NCBI RefSeq assembly: GCF_946885955.1
Contig: NZ_CAMPHI010000061.1
Span: 1-24,216, forward strand
From: an uncultured Pseudomonas sp.
Lineage (GTDB): Bacteria; Pseudomonadota; Gammaproteobacteria; Pseudomonadales; Pseudomonadaceae
DNA length: 24,216 nt
Direction: 5' to 3'
The position numbers and the translations under genes are program-made. The notes beneath the pieces are model-generated. The model saw only the letters and a list, made by a program, of their open reading frames with translations. It was not told the DNA's origin and ran no database searches. How positions within the stretch are numbered: the first letter of the stretch is position 1; each line of letters starts with the position of its first letter. Positions 17,841 through 24,216 of this stretch are shown here, piece after piece.

Positions 17841-19118
17841 TCAGCGATTTTTTGCCGCGATCCACTGCGACATGTACTGCGTGCTCTTGTGCGAATGGTG
17901 CCGCAGCATGCTGCCGACGAAATTGGCCTGCCGCAGTGGTTCGCGCTGCTCGCCGAGCTCCCGCAGACGGGCAAGCAACTGCTCGCCCAGGGGACCGCGG
18001 GCGAAACGTTCGGCGAGAATGCGCGAGCCGTTGTTCTGCGCCGCGAGCCACAGCTCGGGGGACTGGTACAGAGCCACCGCCGCATCGGCGATGGCTTCGG
18101 GGCTTTGCGCGACTGCGCCGGCCCAGGGTAATTCGCCGTGCATGCCTTCGCTGCCGATCGTCGTGGTCACGCTCGGTGTGCCGCAGGCCATGGCGTCGGC
18201 CAGTTTGCCCTTGATCCCGGCGCCGAAACGCAACGGCGCCAGGCATACCCGTGCCTGGCTCATTACTTGGTGCGCGTCCTCGGCCCAGCCGAGTACCAGA
18301 AACCCCTGCTTGGGATTGTGCAGCGCCGTGGCCTTGGGTGGCGGATAAGCGCCATAGATATGCAGTTGCGCCTGCGGCAGGCGTTGGCGGATCAACGGCC
18401 ACAGCGCGTGTTTGAGCCAGAGCACCGCATCCCAGTTCGGCGCATGGCGAAAATTGCCGATGCTGAGGAAGTGCTCGCGGGTGGCGAAATCCGGCTGGGT
18501 GGTATTCGAGGGGATCAGCATCAACGGGCAGTGATGAAGCAACGCCGCAGGTACGCCGAACTGCTGTTGCAGCAGCTGCATCTCGAATTCCGAAATCATC
18601 AGCGTCAGATCGCTACGGTAGATCGCGGCGATCTCGCGCTGGGCGATATCGCTGGCGGCCATCGCCGCGAACAACTGCCCGGCGTCGGCCTGTACGGCGC
18701 CGAGCCGGTGCTTTTCGGCTTCGCTGGTGCAGGCCTGTTGCGCCTGTTTCAGCAGTTGCTGGCGGGCCTCGCGCAGGCTATGCAGGTCGCTGGTATCGAG
18801 CACTCGCAGGGCCTGCGGGCAAGTGCGCTCGACGCGCCAGGCGAACTGTTCCTCGGTGAAGAATCGGTCGAACAGCACCATGTCCGGCTGCAGTTCACTG
18901 ACCAGCGCATCGAAACTGTCGCAGTTCAGGGTGATCGCCACTTCCGGTACGCCCAGCTCCGCCAGAACAAAACGATGCTCGGACAGCGCCGCCGCGCTGG
19001 CGAAAGTCACCTCCCAGCCCTGGGCGCGAAACAGCTCGATCAGCTCGATCATCCGGCTACCCGCCGCCGAAGAGCGCGGCTCGGGCCAGACATAGCCGAC
19101 GATCAGTACACGCCGCAT
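17841..19118 (-). CDS. Glycosyltransferase, GT4-like family
   Basis: This 425-residue protein looks like a GT-B fold glycosyltransferase. The N-terminal acceptor half begins MRRVLIVGYVWPEPRSSAAG, a Rossmann strand plus the Gly-rich loop usual in group 1 transferases. The C-terminal donor half includes LSIGNFRHAPNWDAVLWL (about 218-235), QLHIYGAYPP, LVLGWAEDAHQVM and the donor-site block GAGIKGKLADAMACGTPSV (about 299-317). No signal peptide or membrane helix is apparent, so it should act in the cytosol or at the membrane face on a nucleotide-sugar donor. Sugar and acceptor are unknown. It starts 12 bases after the dsbB stop on the same strand, so the two are probably cotranscribed, although no direct functional link is evident. 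No other polysaccharide genes are in the window. Confidence 0.82.
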   Translation of the reverse strand: MRRVLIVGYVWPEPRSSAAGSRMIELIELFRAQGWEVTFASAAALSEHRFVLAELGVPEVAITLNCDSFDALVSELQPDMVLFDRFFTEEQFAWRVERTCPQALRVLDTSDLHSLREARQQLLKQAQQACTSEAEKHRLGAVQADAGQLFAAMAASDIAQREIAAIYRSDLTLMISEFEMQLLQQQFGVPAALLHHCPLMLIPSNTTQPDFATREHFLSIGNFRHAPNWDAVLWLKHALWPLIRQRLPQAQLHIYGAYPPPKATALHNPKQGFLVLGWAEDAHQVMSQARVCLAPLRFGAGIKGKLADAMACGTPSVTTTIGSEGMHGELPWAGAVAQSPEAIADAAVALYQSPELWLAAQNNGSRILAERFARGPLGEQLLARLRELGEQREPLRQANFVGSMLRHHSHKSTQYMSQWIAAKNR

Positions 19119-19130
19119 GGCCGCTAGCGC

Positions 19131-19640
19131 CTATCGGTTGCGTTTGAACAGCGCGCGCCAGGCGCCCAGCAGGATCAATCCCAGCAGCAGGACGACGCTG
19201 AGCAGGGTCCAGCGGGTGAACGACACACCGAGGATCGCATAGTCATTTTCGCCGCAGACCCCGGCACTCATAAATACCCCCGGCAGGTATTCATGCAATG
19301 GCAGGTAGAACGCATAGAACGGGAAGGGCGAACAGCTGAAGCTCTCCAGGATGCCGGACTCGATCAACACCAGGTGGGTGTTGTCGTACACCGCCATGCC
19401 GCCGGTCGCGATCAGCAACGGCCAGAACACCAGCGTCAGCCACCCCAGCCCGAGTGCGTGCGCGGCGAGGATCAGCAGGGCGAGGCTGCCGCTCAACAGG
19501 AGCCACAGACGGATCTGCACACACAGGGTGCAAGGCTCCCAGCCAAAGCCGTGTTGCAGCAACAGTGCGCCGCCGAGCATGGCGAAACAGGCGATGGCGA
19601 TCAGCCAAAGCAGGGGGGAAAGCGAGGTCTGGCGAGTCAT
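19131..19640 (-). CDS. dsbB: DsbB-family disulfide bond oxidoreductase
   Basis: This 169-residue protein has four membrane helices and the two cysteine pairs of DsbB. The first periplasmic loop has C37-T-L-C40 in WEPCTLCVQIRLW, with R44 matching the quinone-site arginine of E. coli DsbB. The second loop has C103 and C129 (FSCSPFPFYAFYLPLHEYLP, then AGVCGEND), matching C104 and C130. It should reoxidise DsbA and pass electrons to ubiquinone. The N-terminal helix (about 8-28) and the others (about 46-62, 67-82 and 144-163) are plainly hydrophobic. ATG 19640 is preceded by GGAG about 6 bases upstream. Pseudomonads often carry more than one dsbB; I cannot tell which copy this is. Confidence 0.92.
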   Translation of the reverse strand: MTRQTSLSPLLWLIAIACFAMLGGALLLQHGFGWEPCTLCVQIRLWLLLSGSLALLILAAHALGLGWLTLVFWPLLIATGGMAVYDNTHLVLIESGILESFSCSPFPFYAFYLPLHEYLPGVFMSAGVCGENDYAILGVSFTRWTLLSVVLLLGLILLGAWRALFKRNR

Positions 19641-20066
19641 GTAAATCTCCGTCTATACCCTGGAAAGGTTCTAGGGTCTGTTGCCTTAGCCTGTGAGCGC
19701 AGCGGCGAATCTTGCCATAGGCCGAGCATGGATGGGCAGACACAACGGATGCCTGAGCAAATAAACGGTCTCAACGACCTGCCAAGCCGGCCACGGCGGA
19801 ATTGTGCAGCCGCCCGTACCGCGCCTGGCTTTCGGTCGTCAGGATCGGCTGCAATCGTACGGGCGCGACTTGTATCGGGGGCGTTCCAGGCATCGGAAAA
19901 GCTCGCCCAGAGGTCGAAATGCCGGTCAATTAAGCGGCATCTCAGGGTATTTACCGTACGCCAGGCAGCCAACACGTAGTCCGGATGCAATCCGGGAGCG
20001 GCTATGCAGGCACCAGAGTTCCCCGGATTTCATCCGGGCTACAGAAAAATGCTGCTTCGCTGCTGT
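19641..20066. other. 426-base intergenic region between dsbB 5' end and GGDEF-kinase 3' end
   Basis: No convincing gene is present. The dsbB promoter should lie near 19641-19720; a TATAGA-like box reads toward dsbB close to its start, but it lacks a good -35 partner and would leave a very short leader. The left half is anonymous sequence with an open frame on the minus strand that I do not recognise. A REP palindrome (separate entry) occupies the right end. Confidence 0.55.
19976..20042. repeat. REP palindrome downstream of the GGDEF-histidine kinase gene
   Basis: The left arm GTAGTCCGGATGCAATCCGG (from 19976) and right arm CCGGATTTCATCCGGGCTAC (to 20042) form an imperfect inverted repeat of the same family as the inner REP pair between muxB and muxC. 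It lies 24 bases past the stop codon of the kinase gene on the minus strand and could stabilise the 3' end of that transcript. Confidence 0.85.
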
Positions 20067-21677
20067 TCAAGGCGCATGAGCCAGCGGCAGCTTGACCACG
20101 AACTGGCTGCCCGTCCCCGGGCCGGCGCTGCTGGCGAAAACCTCGCCGCCATGGGCCTGAACCAGTTCGCGCACCACCGTCAGGCCGATGCCCAGGCCGG
20201 GGCTGTCGAGATCGACAACATCGGTGTTCTGCACAAACGGCTCGAAAATATTCGGCAGGAGATCGGCGCCGATGCCGATACCGTTGTCGGTAAGTGTTAT
20301 GACGATGAGGCCGCCTTCGCTTTCGACCGACAGCTCGATCCGGCCGCCCACCGGGGTGAACTGGCAGGCATTGCTGAGCAGATTTTCGAGAATCTGCTCA
20401 ATGCGCATCGGGTCGCCGTCGAGAAGCAGCGCCTGTTGCGACATCCGCAGTTCGAAGCGTTGCGCGCGGCTTTCCATTTCCGGGCGCCAGGTCTGTACGA
20501 CCCCCGTGACGATATCGCCGAGTACCAAGGGTTTGCGTTCAAGTTTGAGCTTGGCGACGCCTACGCGGGAGATATGCAACAGGTCGTCCAGCACCCTGGC
20601 TAGATGTGCCACCTGACGCTCGAAAATTTTTTGCAGACGCTCGGGCACTTGCTGTCTGGGTCGCCTGAGCAATTCGGCGACCATGCGAATCGGGCTCAGA
20701 GCCGTGCGTAATTCATGCGCGAGCAAGGTCAGCGCTTCCTTCTGCTGGCGCTCGGCCTCTTCTGCCGCGGATTGCAGGGCCTGTGCGGTCAGGGCAGCGA
20801 AAATCAGCTGTTCGTTGGCCTCCTGCAAATGGACGTTCTGACGGTCGTGTTCGGACTGCAACAGTTCGTAATGGCTGACCAGGCGTTTGAGCGAGGCGAA
20901 CTCGTCCGGGTTGTCGTGCTGCTCCTCGCTGTGGGAGTCGCTGTGAAACACGTATCCGCCAAGACCTTGCCGCTTGGCCCGGTACATCGCGGCGTCAGCG
21001 CGTTCGACCAGTTGCTCGGGATTATCGCCATCGTCCGGGTAGATGCTGATACCGATACTGGTGGTCAGGCGCAGCACGTGCTCGCCGATGCGGCTGGGGC
21101 TCCCGAGCGCCGTCGAGACCTTTCTCGCAATCAGCGCCGCATCCTCGGGATGAGCGATTTCCGTGAGCAGAATCAGGAATTCATCACCGCCCAGGCGGCT
21201 GACCGTATCCACTTCCCGCACCGAGGAAATAAAGCAGTTCGCCGCATGTTTGAGTACCTCGTCGCCGACGATATGGCCAAGCGTGTCGTTGATCTGCTTG
21301 AAATTATTGAGGTCGAGGAATAACAGCGCCAGGCGTTGGTGGTGGCGTTTGGCATTGGCGATGGCGCGGGTGAAACGGTCGAAAAACAGCACCCGATTGG
21401 GCAGGGCGGTCAAGGCGTCTATTTCCGCCAGGCGCAGGGCTTCCTGCAGCTTGCGCTCGGCACGGTCGGCCTTGACCTGAGTGCGCAGCATGGCGAACAC
21501 CAGCTGTTCGTTGGCTTCCACCAGCGGTGAGTAAGGCGTGTTGGCTAGACGCTTTTTCAGTTCGTCCAGTTTCTCTGGCGACAAAGGCACGATGGGCTGG
21601 TCGCGCCCCGCTGCCTTACTCAATTCCCGGCGCGCTTTGGCCGCCGCGCGCGCGCCCCGGCCTTTGTGTTTATTCAC
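20067..21677 (-). CDS. GGDEF-histidine kinase fusion, KaiC-operon sensor kinase
   Basis: This 536-residue soluble protein combines a diguanylate cyclase domain with a histidine kinase. Residues 1-50 are basic; a coiled segment (about 53-83) leads to GGDEF (about 85-245) with RLGGDEFLILL (GGDEF 163-167) and I-site R154-x-x-D157. A second coiled segment (about 270-317) precedes HisKA with H321 in LLAHELRTALSPIRM, then HATPase with ENLLSNACQFTP, LTDNGIGIG and GLGIGLTVV. There is no receiver, Hpt, membrane helix or classical input domain. The coiled segments share EANEQLVFAML / EANEQLIFAAL. I chose GTG 21677 because GGGAGG lies 10 bases upstream; an ATG at 21776 would overlap the KaiC gene by 74 bases. 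It follows the KaiC-like gene by 25 bases, so KaiC may control it, as KaiC controls SasA in cyanobacteria; that is inference. No partner response regulator is adjacent. Confidence 0.88.
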   Translation of the reverse strand: MNKHKGRGARAAAKARRELSKAAGRDQPIVPLSPEKLDELKKRLANTPYSPLVEANEQLVFAMLRTQVKADRAERKLQEALRLAEIDALTALPNRVLFFDRFTRAIANAKRHHQRLALLFLDLNNFKQINDTLGHIVGDEVLKHAANCFISSVREVDTVSRLGGDEFLILLTEIAHPEDAALIARKVSTALGSPSRIGEHVLRLTTSIGISIYPDDGDNPEQLVERADAAMYRAKRQGLGGYVFHSDSHSEEQHDNPDEFASLKRLVSHYELLQSEHDRQNVHLQEANEQLIFAALTAQALQSAAEEAERQQKEALTLLAHELRTALSPIRMVAELLRRPRQQVPERLQKIFERQVAHLARVLDDLLHISRVGVAKLKLERKPLVLGDIVTGVVQTWRPEMESRAQRFELRMSQQALLLDGDPMRIEQILENLLSNACQFTPVGGRIELSVESEGGLIVITLTDNGIGIGADLLPNIFEPFVQNTDVVDLDSPGLGIGLTVVRELVQAHGGEVFASSAGPGTGSQFVVKLPLAHAP

Positions 21678-21687
21678 GGTAGAAATG

Positions 21688-21693
21688 CCTCCC
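21688..21693 (-). promoter_or_regulatory. Ribosome-binding site that sets the GTG start of the GGDEF-histidine kinase
   Basis: Reading the minus strand, GGGAGG is followed by 10 bases and then GTG (21677). It lies in the 25-base gap after the KaiC-like stop codon. It favours the shorter 536-residue product over the longer in-frame reading from 21776. Confidence 0.75.
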
Positions 21694-21702
21694 GGTTGCC
21701 AA

Positions 21703-23169
21703 TCAGAGGAAATCGTCACCAGGATTTGCCGATGGCTGGCCTCCCAGTAACCCTTGCTGATCGGCGAGTGTCTCACCTAAGTGAATACCGTCATTGTCGA
21801 TGGTGAACTGACGTAATTGATTGGAATGCCTACTACCCCGTAATTTCACCACCGCCATTGCCCGTAGCAGGCGGCTTTCCACCTCGACATAACGCTGCAT
21901 GATGATCGCATCGGCGAGAAAGGCCGTGCCGTAGGGGCTCAGACGCAGTTTCGTATAGTCGTCTTCGACCTCGGAAATCAGCAGTACGGTGAGGCCAATG
22001 CTGGCCAGGGTTCTGATCAAACGCGCCAACGATTCGCGAAAATCTTCGCGAAAAGCCGGCGCCAGCGATAGCTCGAAGCCCGATAACGAGTCGATCACCA
22101 CCCGCCGGGCGTCGAGGCGCCGAATTTCCTCGACCAGTCTGAGCGCCAGCTCGTCGATCGATAGATCGGGTGCCCGGCAATCCAGCAGGCTGACGTATCC
22201 ATCGTTGATCAGTTTCGCGAGGCGTGGATTACGCGAGCGGAACGGGTTGTGCTCGAAATTGGCGATCACCGCGGTTTCACCGCGAGCAGCCCCCTCGGCG
22301 AGAAATGCCGTGGCGAGAATGGTCTTACCCGACCCCGACGGACCGACAACCAGCAGCGAGTAGCCGCAGGGCAAGCCGCCGCCCATCATTGCGTCCAGGT
22401 AATCGACCCCCAGCGATAAGCGCGCGGCGCCATCCGGCGCCGGCAGTACATCGCCCTGATGCGCCATGGTATCGGACGGTGCAAAGACTTCGATGCCCCT
22501 GGCCGAGCTGATCCGGCAGGTATGCAGCCCCGGCAGAATCGGCTGGCCGCGCATTTTCATGATTTCCAGTTTGCGCACCATGGAATTGCGCTGCACGTTC
22601 TGGTGCATCCAGATCAGACCGTCGGCCACGGTGAAGATCGGATTGCCACCGCTCTCGTTGAAGTACTCGCCAATCAGGAACGAGGTGATCTGCCAGCTGG
22701 TCAGGAGTTGCCCGAGCTGTTGCAAGAACTGCTGCAGACGGCTGTTCGAGTGAGGATCGACCTCCCCGGCAAGCACCATCGAGCGAAATGAATCGAGGAA
22801 TACCAGCGCTGGCTGATGGGTCTGTACCTCGGCGACTATGCGCTGCAGCACCAGTTTGAGGTCGCCACCGAAGGTTTCCTCCGACAGGTTGATAAAGTGT
22901 ATCGACTGCCCTAGCCGGTCCTGCTCGAAGAAGTCGAATTGCTGCTGATAGCGGAGCATTTTCAGCGGCGGCTCGCCCATCACCGTGAAGTACAGCACGG
23001 GTGCGTGCTCTTTGACCATTGCGAACATGATCTGGTGCGCCAGCGTGGTCTTGCCGCTGCCAGGAGGACCGGCAATCACGTTGAAGGAGAATTCAGGCAC
23101 GCCGCCACCCAGCACCGTGTCGAGACCGGCAATACCGGTGGTCAAGCAGTTAATGACTACCTTGCTCAT
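21703..23169 (-). CDS. KaiC-like double-domain RecA-family ATPase
   Basis: This 488-residue protein has two RecA-type KaiC domains. Domain 1 carries Walker A GPPGSGKT (34-41) and Walker B ALVFLDS (D126). Domain 2 carries Walker A GPSGSGKT (276-283) and Walker B VVIDS (D360). The ending QRYVEVESRLLRAMAVVKLRG (about 425-445) is the conserved KaiC C-terminal block. Compared with cyanobacterial KaiC as I remember it, the phosphorylated Ser431-Thr432 pair aligns with A416-F417, the domain 1 catalytic Glu pair with M64-G65 (E66 is displaced), and the domain 2 pair with E306-H307. Clock-type autophosphorylation is therefore unlikely, while ATP binding should be intact. No kaiA or kaiB is present. 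Its ATG overlaps the stop of the upstream small gene, and a GGDEF-kinase follows, so the three genes form one unit. Role inferred: ATP-driven switch controlling the kinase. Confidence 0.9.
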   Translation of the reverse strand: MSKVVINCLTTGIAGLDTVLGGGVPEFSFNVIAGPPGSGKTTLAHQIMFAMVKEHAPVLYFTVMGEPPLKMLRYQQQFDFFEQDRLGQSIHFINLSEETFGGDLKLVLQRIVAEVQTHQPALVFLDSFRSMVLAGEVDPHSNSRLQQFLQQLGQLLTSWQITSFLIGEYFNESGGNPIFTVADGLIWMHQNVQRNSMVRKLEIMKMRGQPILPGLHTCRISSARGIEVFAPSDTMAHQGDVLPAPDGAARLSLGVDYLDAMMGGGLPCGYSLLVVGPSGSGKTILATAFLAEGAARGETAVIANFEHNPFRSRNPRLAKLINDGYVSLLDCRAPDLSIDELALRLVEEIRRLDARRVVIDSLSGFELSLAPAFREDFRESLARLIRTLASIGLTVLLISEVEDDYTKLRLSPYGTAFLADAIIMQRYVEVESRLLRAMAVVKLRGSRHSNQLRQFTIDNDGIHLGETLADQQGLLGGQPSANPGDDFL

Positions 23170-23585
23170 GGGGAAACACCCTGCGACGGGCCGGCCGATG
23201 AGTTATCCCATACGGAGCGAAGCAGTCGCTCGGCGAGGGAATCACCAATCAACGAGGCCAGCAGTTCATAGAGCTGCCGCAAAAGATCGTCGCCAACAGC
23301 GACAGTGATGTCGGTCTGTGCGATAGCGGCTTTCAATTCGCTGAATTCGATTCCGGACTGCACACGCTTGTGAACGCCTTTCAGGCAACCATGACGCATT
23401 GCGGTGAGATACAGGCTGCGCTTGCACAGTGCGACCACACCGCGGTGTCCGATGATCGGTGCCAGCGCGCTATCGATTTCCCCCCATACGACGACTATCG
23501 CTTCGGCGATCTGCATGGCATCCGCATGTTCCCCGAGTCGGTGTGCCAGTAGAGCGGCGATCTGGCTGCTCTCTTGGCTGTCCAT
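23166..23585 (-). CDS. Small unknown protein encoded upstream of the KaiC-like ATPase
   Basis: I do not recognise a family with confidence. The 139-residue reading from ATG 23585 is mostly helical and soluble, with blocks such as LLAHRLGEHADAMQIAEAIV, GHRGVVALCKRSLYLTA and LLRQLYELLASLIGDSLAER. There is no signal peptide or membrane helix. Its stop overlaps the KaiC-like ATG (ATGA), which strongly suggests translational coupling and a role tied to that ATPase, perhaps as a regulator or adaptor. The start is uncertain: no good ribosome site precedes 23585, and the frame continues upstream to a GTG at 23675 through a Cys-rich stretch that looks non-coding. It is not KaiB by any motif I can see. 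Confidence 0.7.
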   Translation of the reverse strand: MDSQESSQIAALLAHRLGEHADAMQIAEAIVVVWGEIDSALAPIIGHRGVVALCKRSLYLTAMRHGCLKGVHKRVQSGIEFSELKAAIAQTDITVAVGDDLLRQLYELLASLIGDSLAERLLRSVWDNSSAGPSQGVSP

Positions 23586-23767
23586 AAGGTTGCGTAGACC
23601 ATTACTGAGTGCACATGAGGCATGTGAGCATGGACACTCGAGATAGTTCAGAGTGACTGCGGAGCCTTCAAACACAGGGCTTTCAGCGCGGCGAACGGTC
23701 TTACCGTCGATCCAGCGACGGGCACTTTCAGCGCCGGATTGTTTCTATTGCGGGTACCCATTGATTT

Positions 23768-23772
23768 GGAGG
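23768..23772 (+). promoter_or_regulatory. Ribosome-binding site of the small hydrophilic protein gene
   Basis: GGAGG lies 8 bases before ATG 23781. It fixes the start at 23781 instead of the in-frame opening at 23739. Confidence 0.8.
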
Positions 23773-23780
23773 TTCGGATC

Positions 23781-24026
23781 ATGAGTCGAAAACAGCGGAC
23801 CCCTCTCAAGGCGTTCGAGCAAGCCGCAAAGGACGACCCGCAGAAGGTGAAAAAAGCGATCGAGCGCAATCGCCAGGAGTTTGACCAGGGTGCACAAGTG
23901 CCGGGCGGCTCCTACGATGTCGACCCTGCCTATGCCGCAGCTGCCGCGAAGGGTGCCGACGATTCCGTCGGTGGCGATCTCGATGAACAAGACGAACAAT
24001 CAGAGCAACCGACCAAGTCGCCTTGA
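23781..24026 (+). CDS. Small hydrophilic protein of unknown function
   Basis: This 81-residue protein begins MSRKQRTPLKAFEQAAKDDP. The N-terminal half is basic and helical (KVKKAIERNRQEFDQ); the middle holds VPGGSYDVDPAYAAAAAKGA; the tail is acidic (DDSVGGDLDEQDEQSEQ). It has no signal peptide, membrane helix or cysteine, and looks partly disordered. I do not recognise a functional family. The strong GGAGG and the lack of a codon-dense competing frame support it as real. It is transcribed divergently from the KaiC operon, with 195 bases between the two starts if the 23585 start is right, so both promoters should lie in that gap. Confidence 0.75.
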   Translation: MSRKQRTPLKAFEQAAKDDPQKVKKAIERNRQEFDQGAQVPGGSYDVDPAYAAAAAKGADDSVGGDLDEQDEQSEQPTKSP

Positions 24027-24064
24027 GGCCGGCGGCCATGTCCGCTCTACCAGCGCGTGTCTTG

Positions 24065-24129
24065 TAGCCCGGATAAGCCGTGGCGCGACCCGGGGTTGGA
24101 TTTGTCGAATTGCGCTACCGCTTATCCGG
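24065..24129. repeat. REP-type palindrome after the small hydrophilic protein gene
   Basis: CCGGATAAGC (24069-24078) pairs perfectly with GCTTATCCGG (24120-24129), and the left side begins with the GTAGCCC signature (from 24064) shared with the other REP elements in the window. It lies about 40 bases past the stop of the small gene and may mark or protect the 3' end of its transcript. The remaining bases to 24216 show no gene. Confidence 0.8.
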
Positions 24130-24216
24130 AACACGGGCGCAAAGGTGGCGACGCAAAAAAAGGCTCTGTCCCAATAGCGTGTTGCAGGCCGCTTTTGTAG
24201 ATACCGTCTTGTTTTT

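Noticed and set aside
19637..19990. 117-codon minus-strand frame upstream of dsbB, considered as a transposase remnant
   Set aside because: I could not recognise any transposase motif, and it runs into the REP palindrome, so it is treated as intergenic.

Overview
The window looks like chromosomal DNA of a Pseudomonas-like gammaproteobacterium. It is GC-rich, carries an RND pump set resembling MuxBC-OpmB (MdtBC-type), a Wsp-like chemosensory operon and a DctP very like pseudomonad DctP, and several intergenic spaces hold REP-type palindromes of the kind common in Pseudomonas. The genus is inferred from gene content and style, not from a marker gene.

Layout. (1) 1-5095, plus strand: the 3' end of a muxB/mdtB-type gene, a complete muxC-type gene and an opmB-type outer-membrane factor. 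The muxB-muxC junction is split by two nested, perfect inverted repeats of two different REP types. (2) 5222-16378, plus strand: seven tightly packed genes, CheW, CheR-TPR, CheW, MCP, hybrid CheA-REC, CheB and a 1196-residue output protein REC-GAF-PAS-LOV-GGDEF-EAL-REC. The components are those of a Wsp (alternative cellular function) system, but the order is B-C-D-A-E-F and the small cyclase WspR is replaced by a giant c-di-GMP protein with a predicted blue-light-sensing LOV domain. (3) 16403-17410, minus: a solitary C4-dicarboxylate TRAP binding protein. (4) 17841-19640, minus: a DsbB-type thiol oxidase followed by a GT4-family glycosyltransferase. (5) 20067-23585, minus: a small unknown protein, a double-domain KaiC-like ATPase and a GGDEF-histidine kinase fusion, arranged as an operon. 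(6) 23781-24026, plus: a small hydrophilic protein, followed by a REP palindrome.

How the genes may work together. In the chemosensory operon the MCP, the CheW proteins and CheA should form a signalling array tuned by CheR (methylation) and CheB (demethylation). CheA phosphate would then reach CheB and one or both receivers of the output protein, which has intact cyclase, phosphodiesterase and inhibitory-site motifs. Light (LOV), a Cys-rich GAF domain and chemoreceptor input would therefore meet on one c-di-GMP enzyme. The LOV domain keeps the photoactive Cys but has Leu in place of the usual signalling Gln. The KaiC operon is a second unusual system: a KaiC-like ATPase without the clock phosphorylation residues, next to a kinase that carries its own cyclase domain. 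These two systems are the most interesting content of the window.
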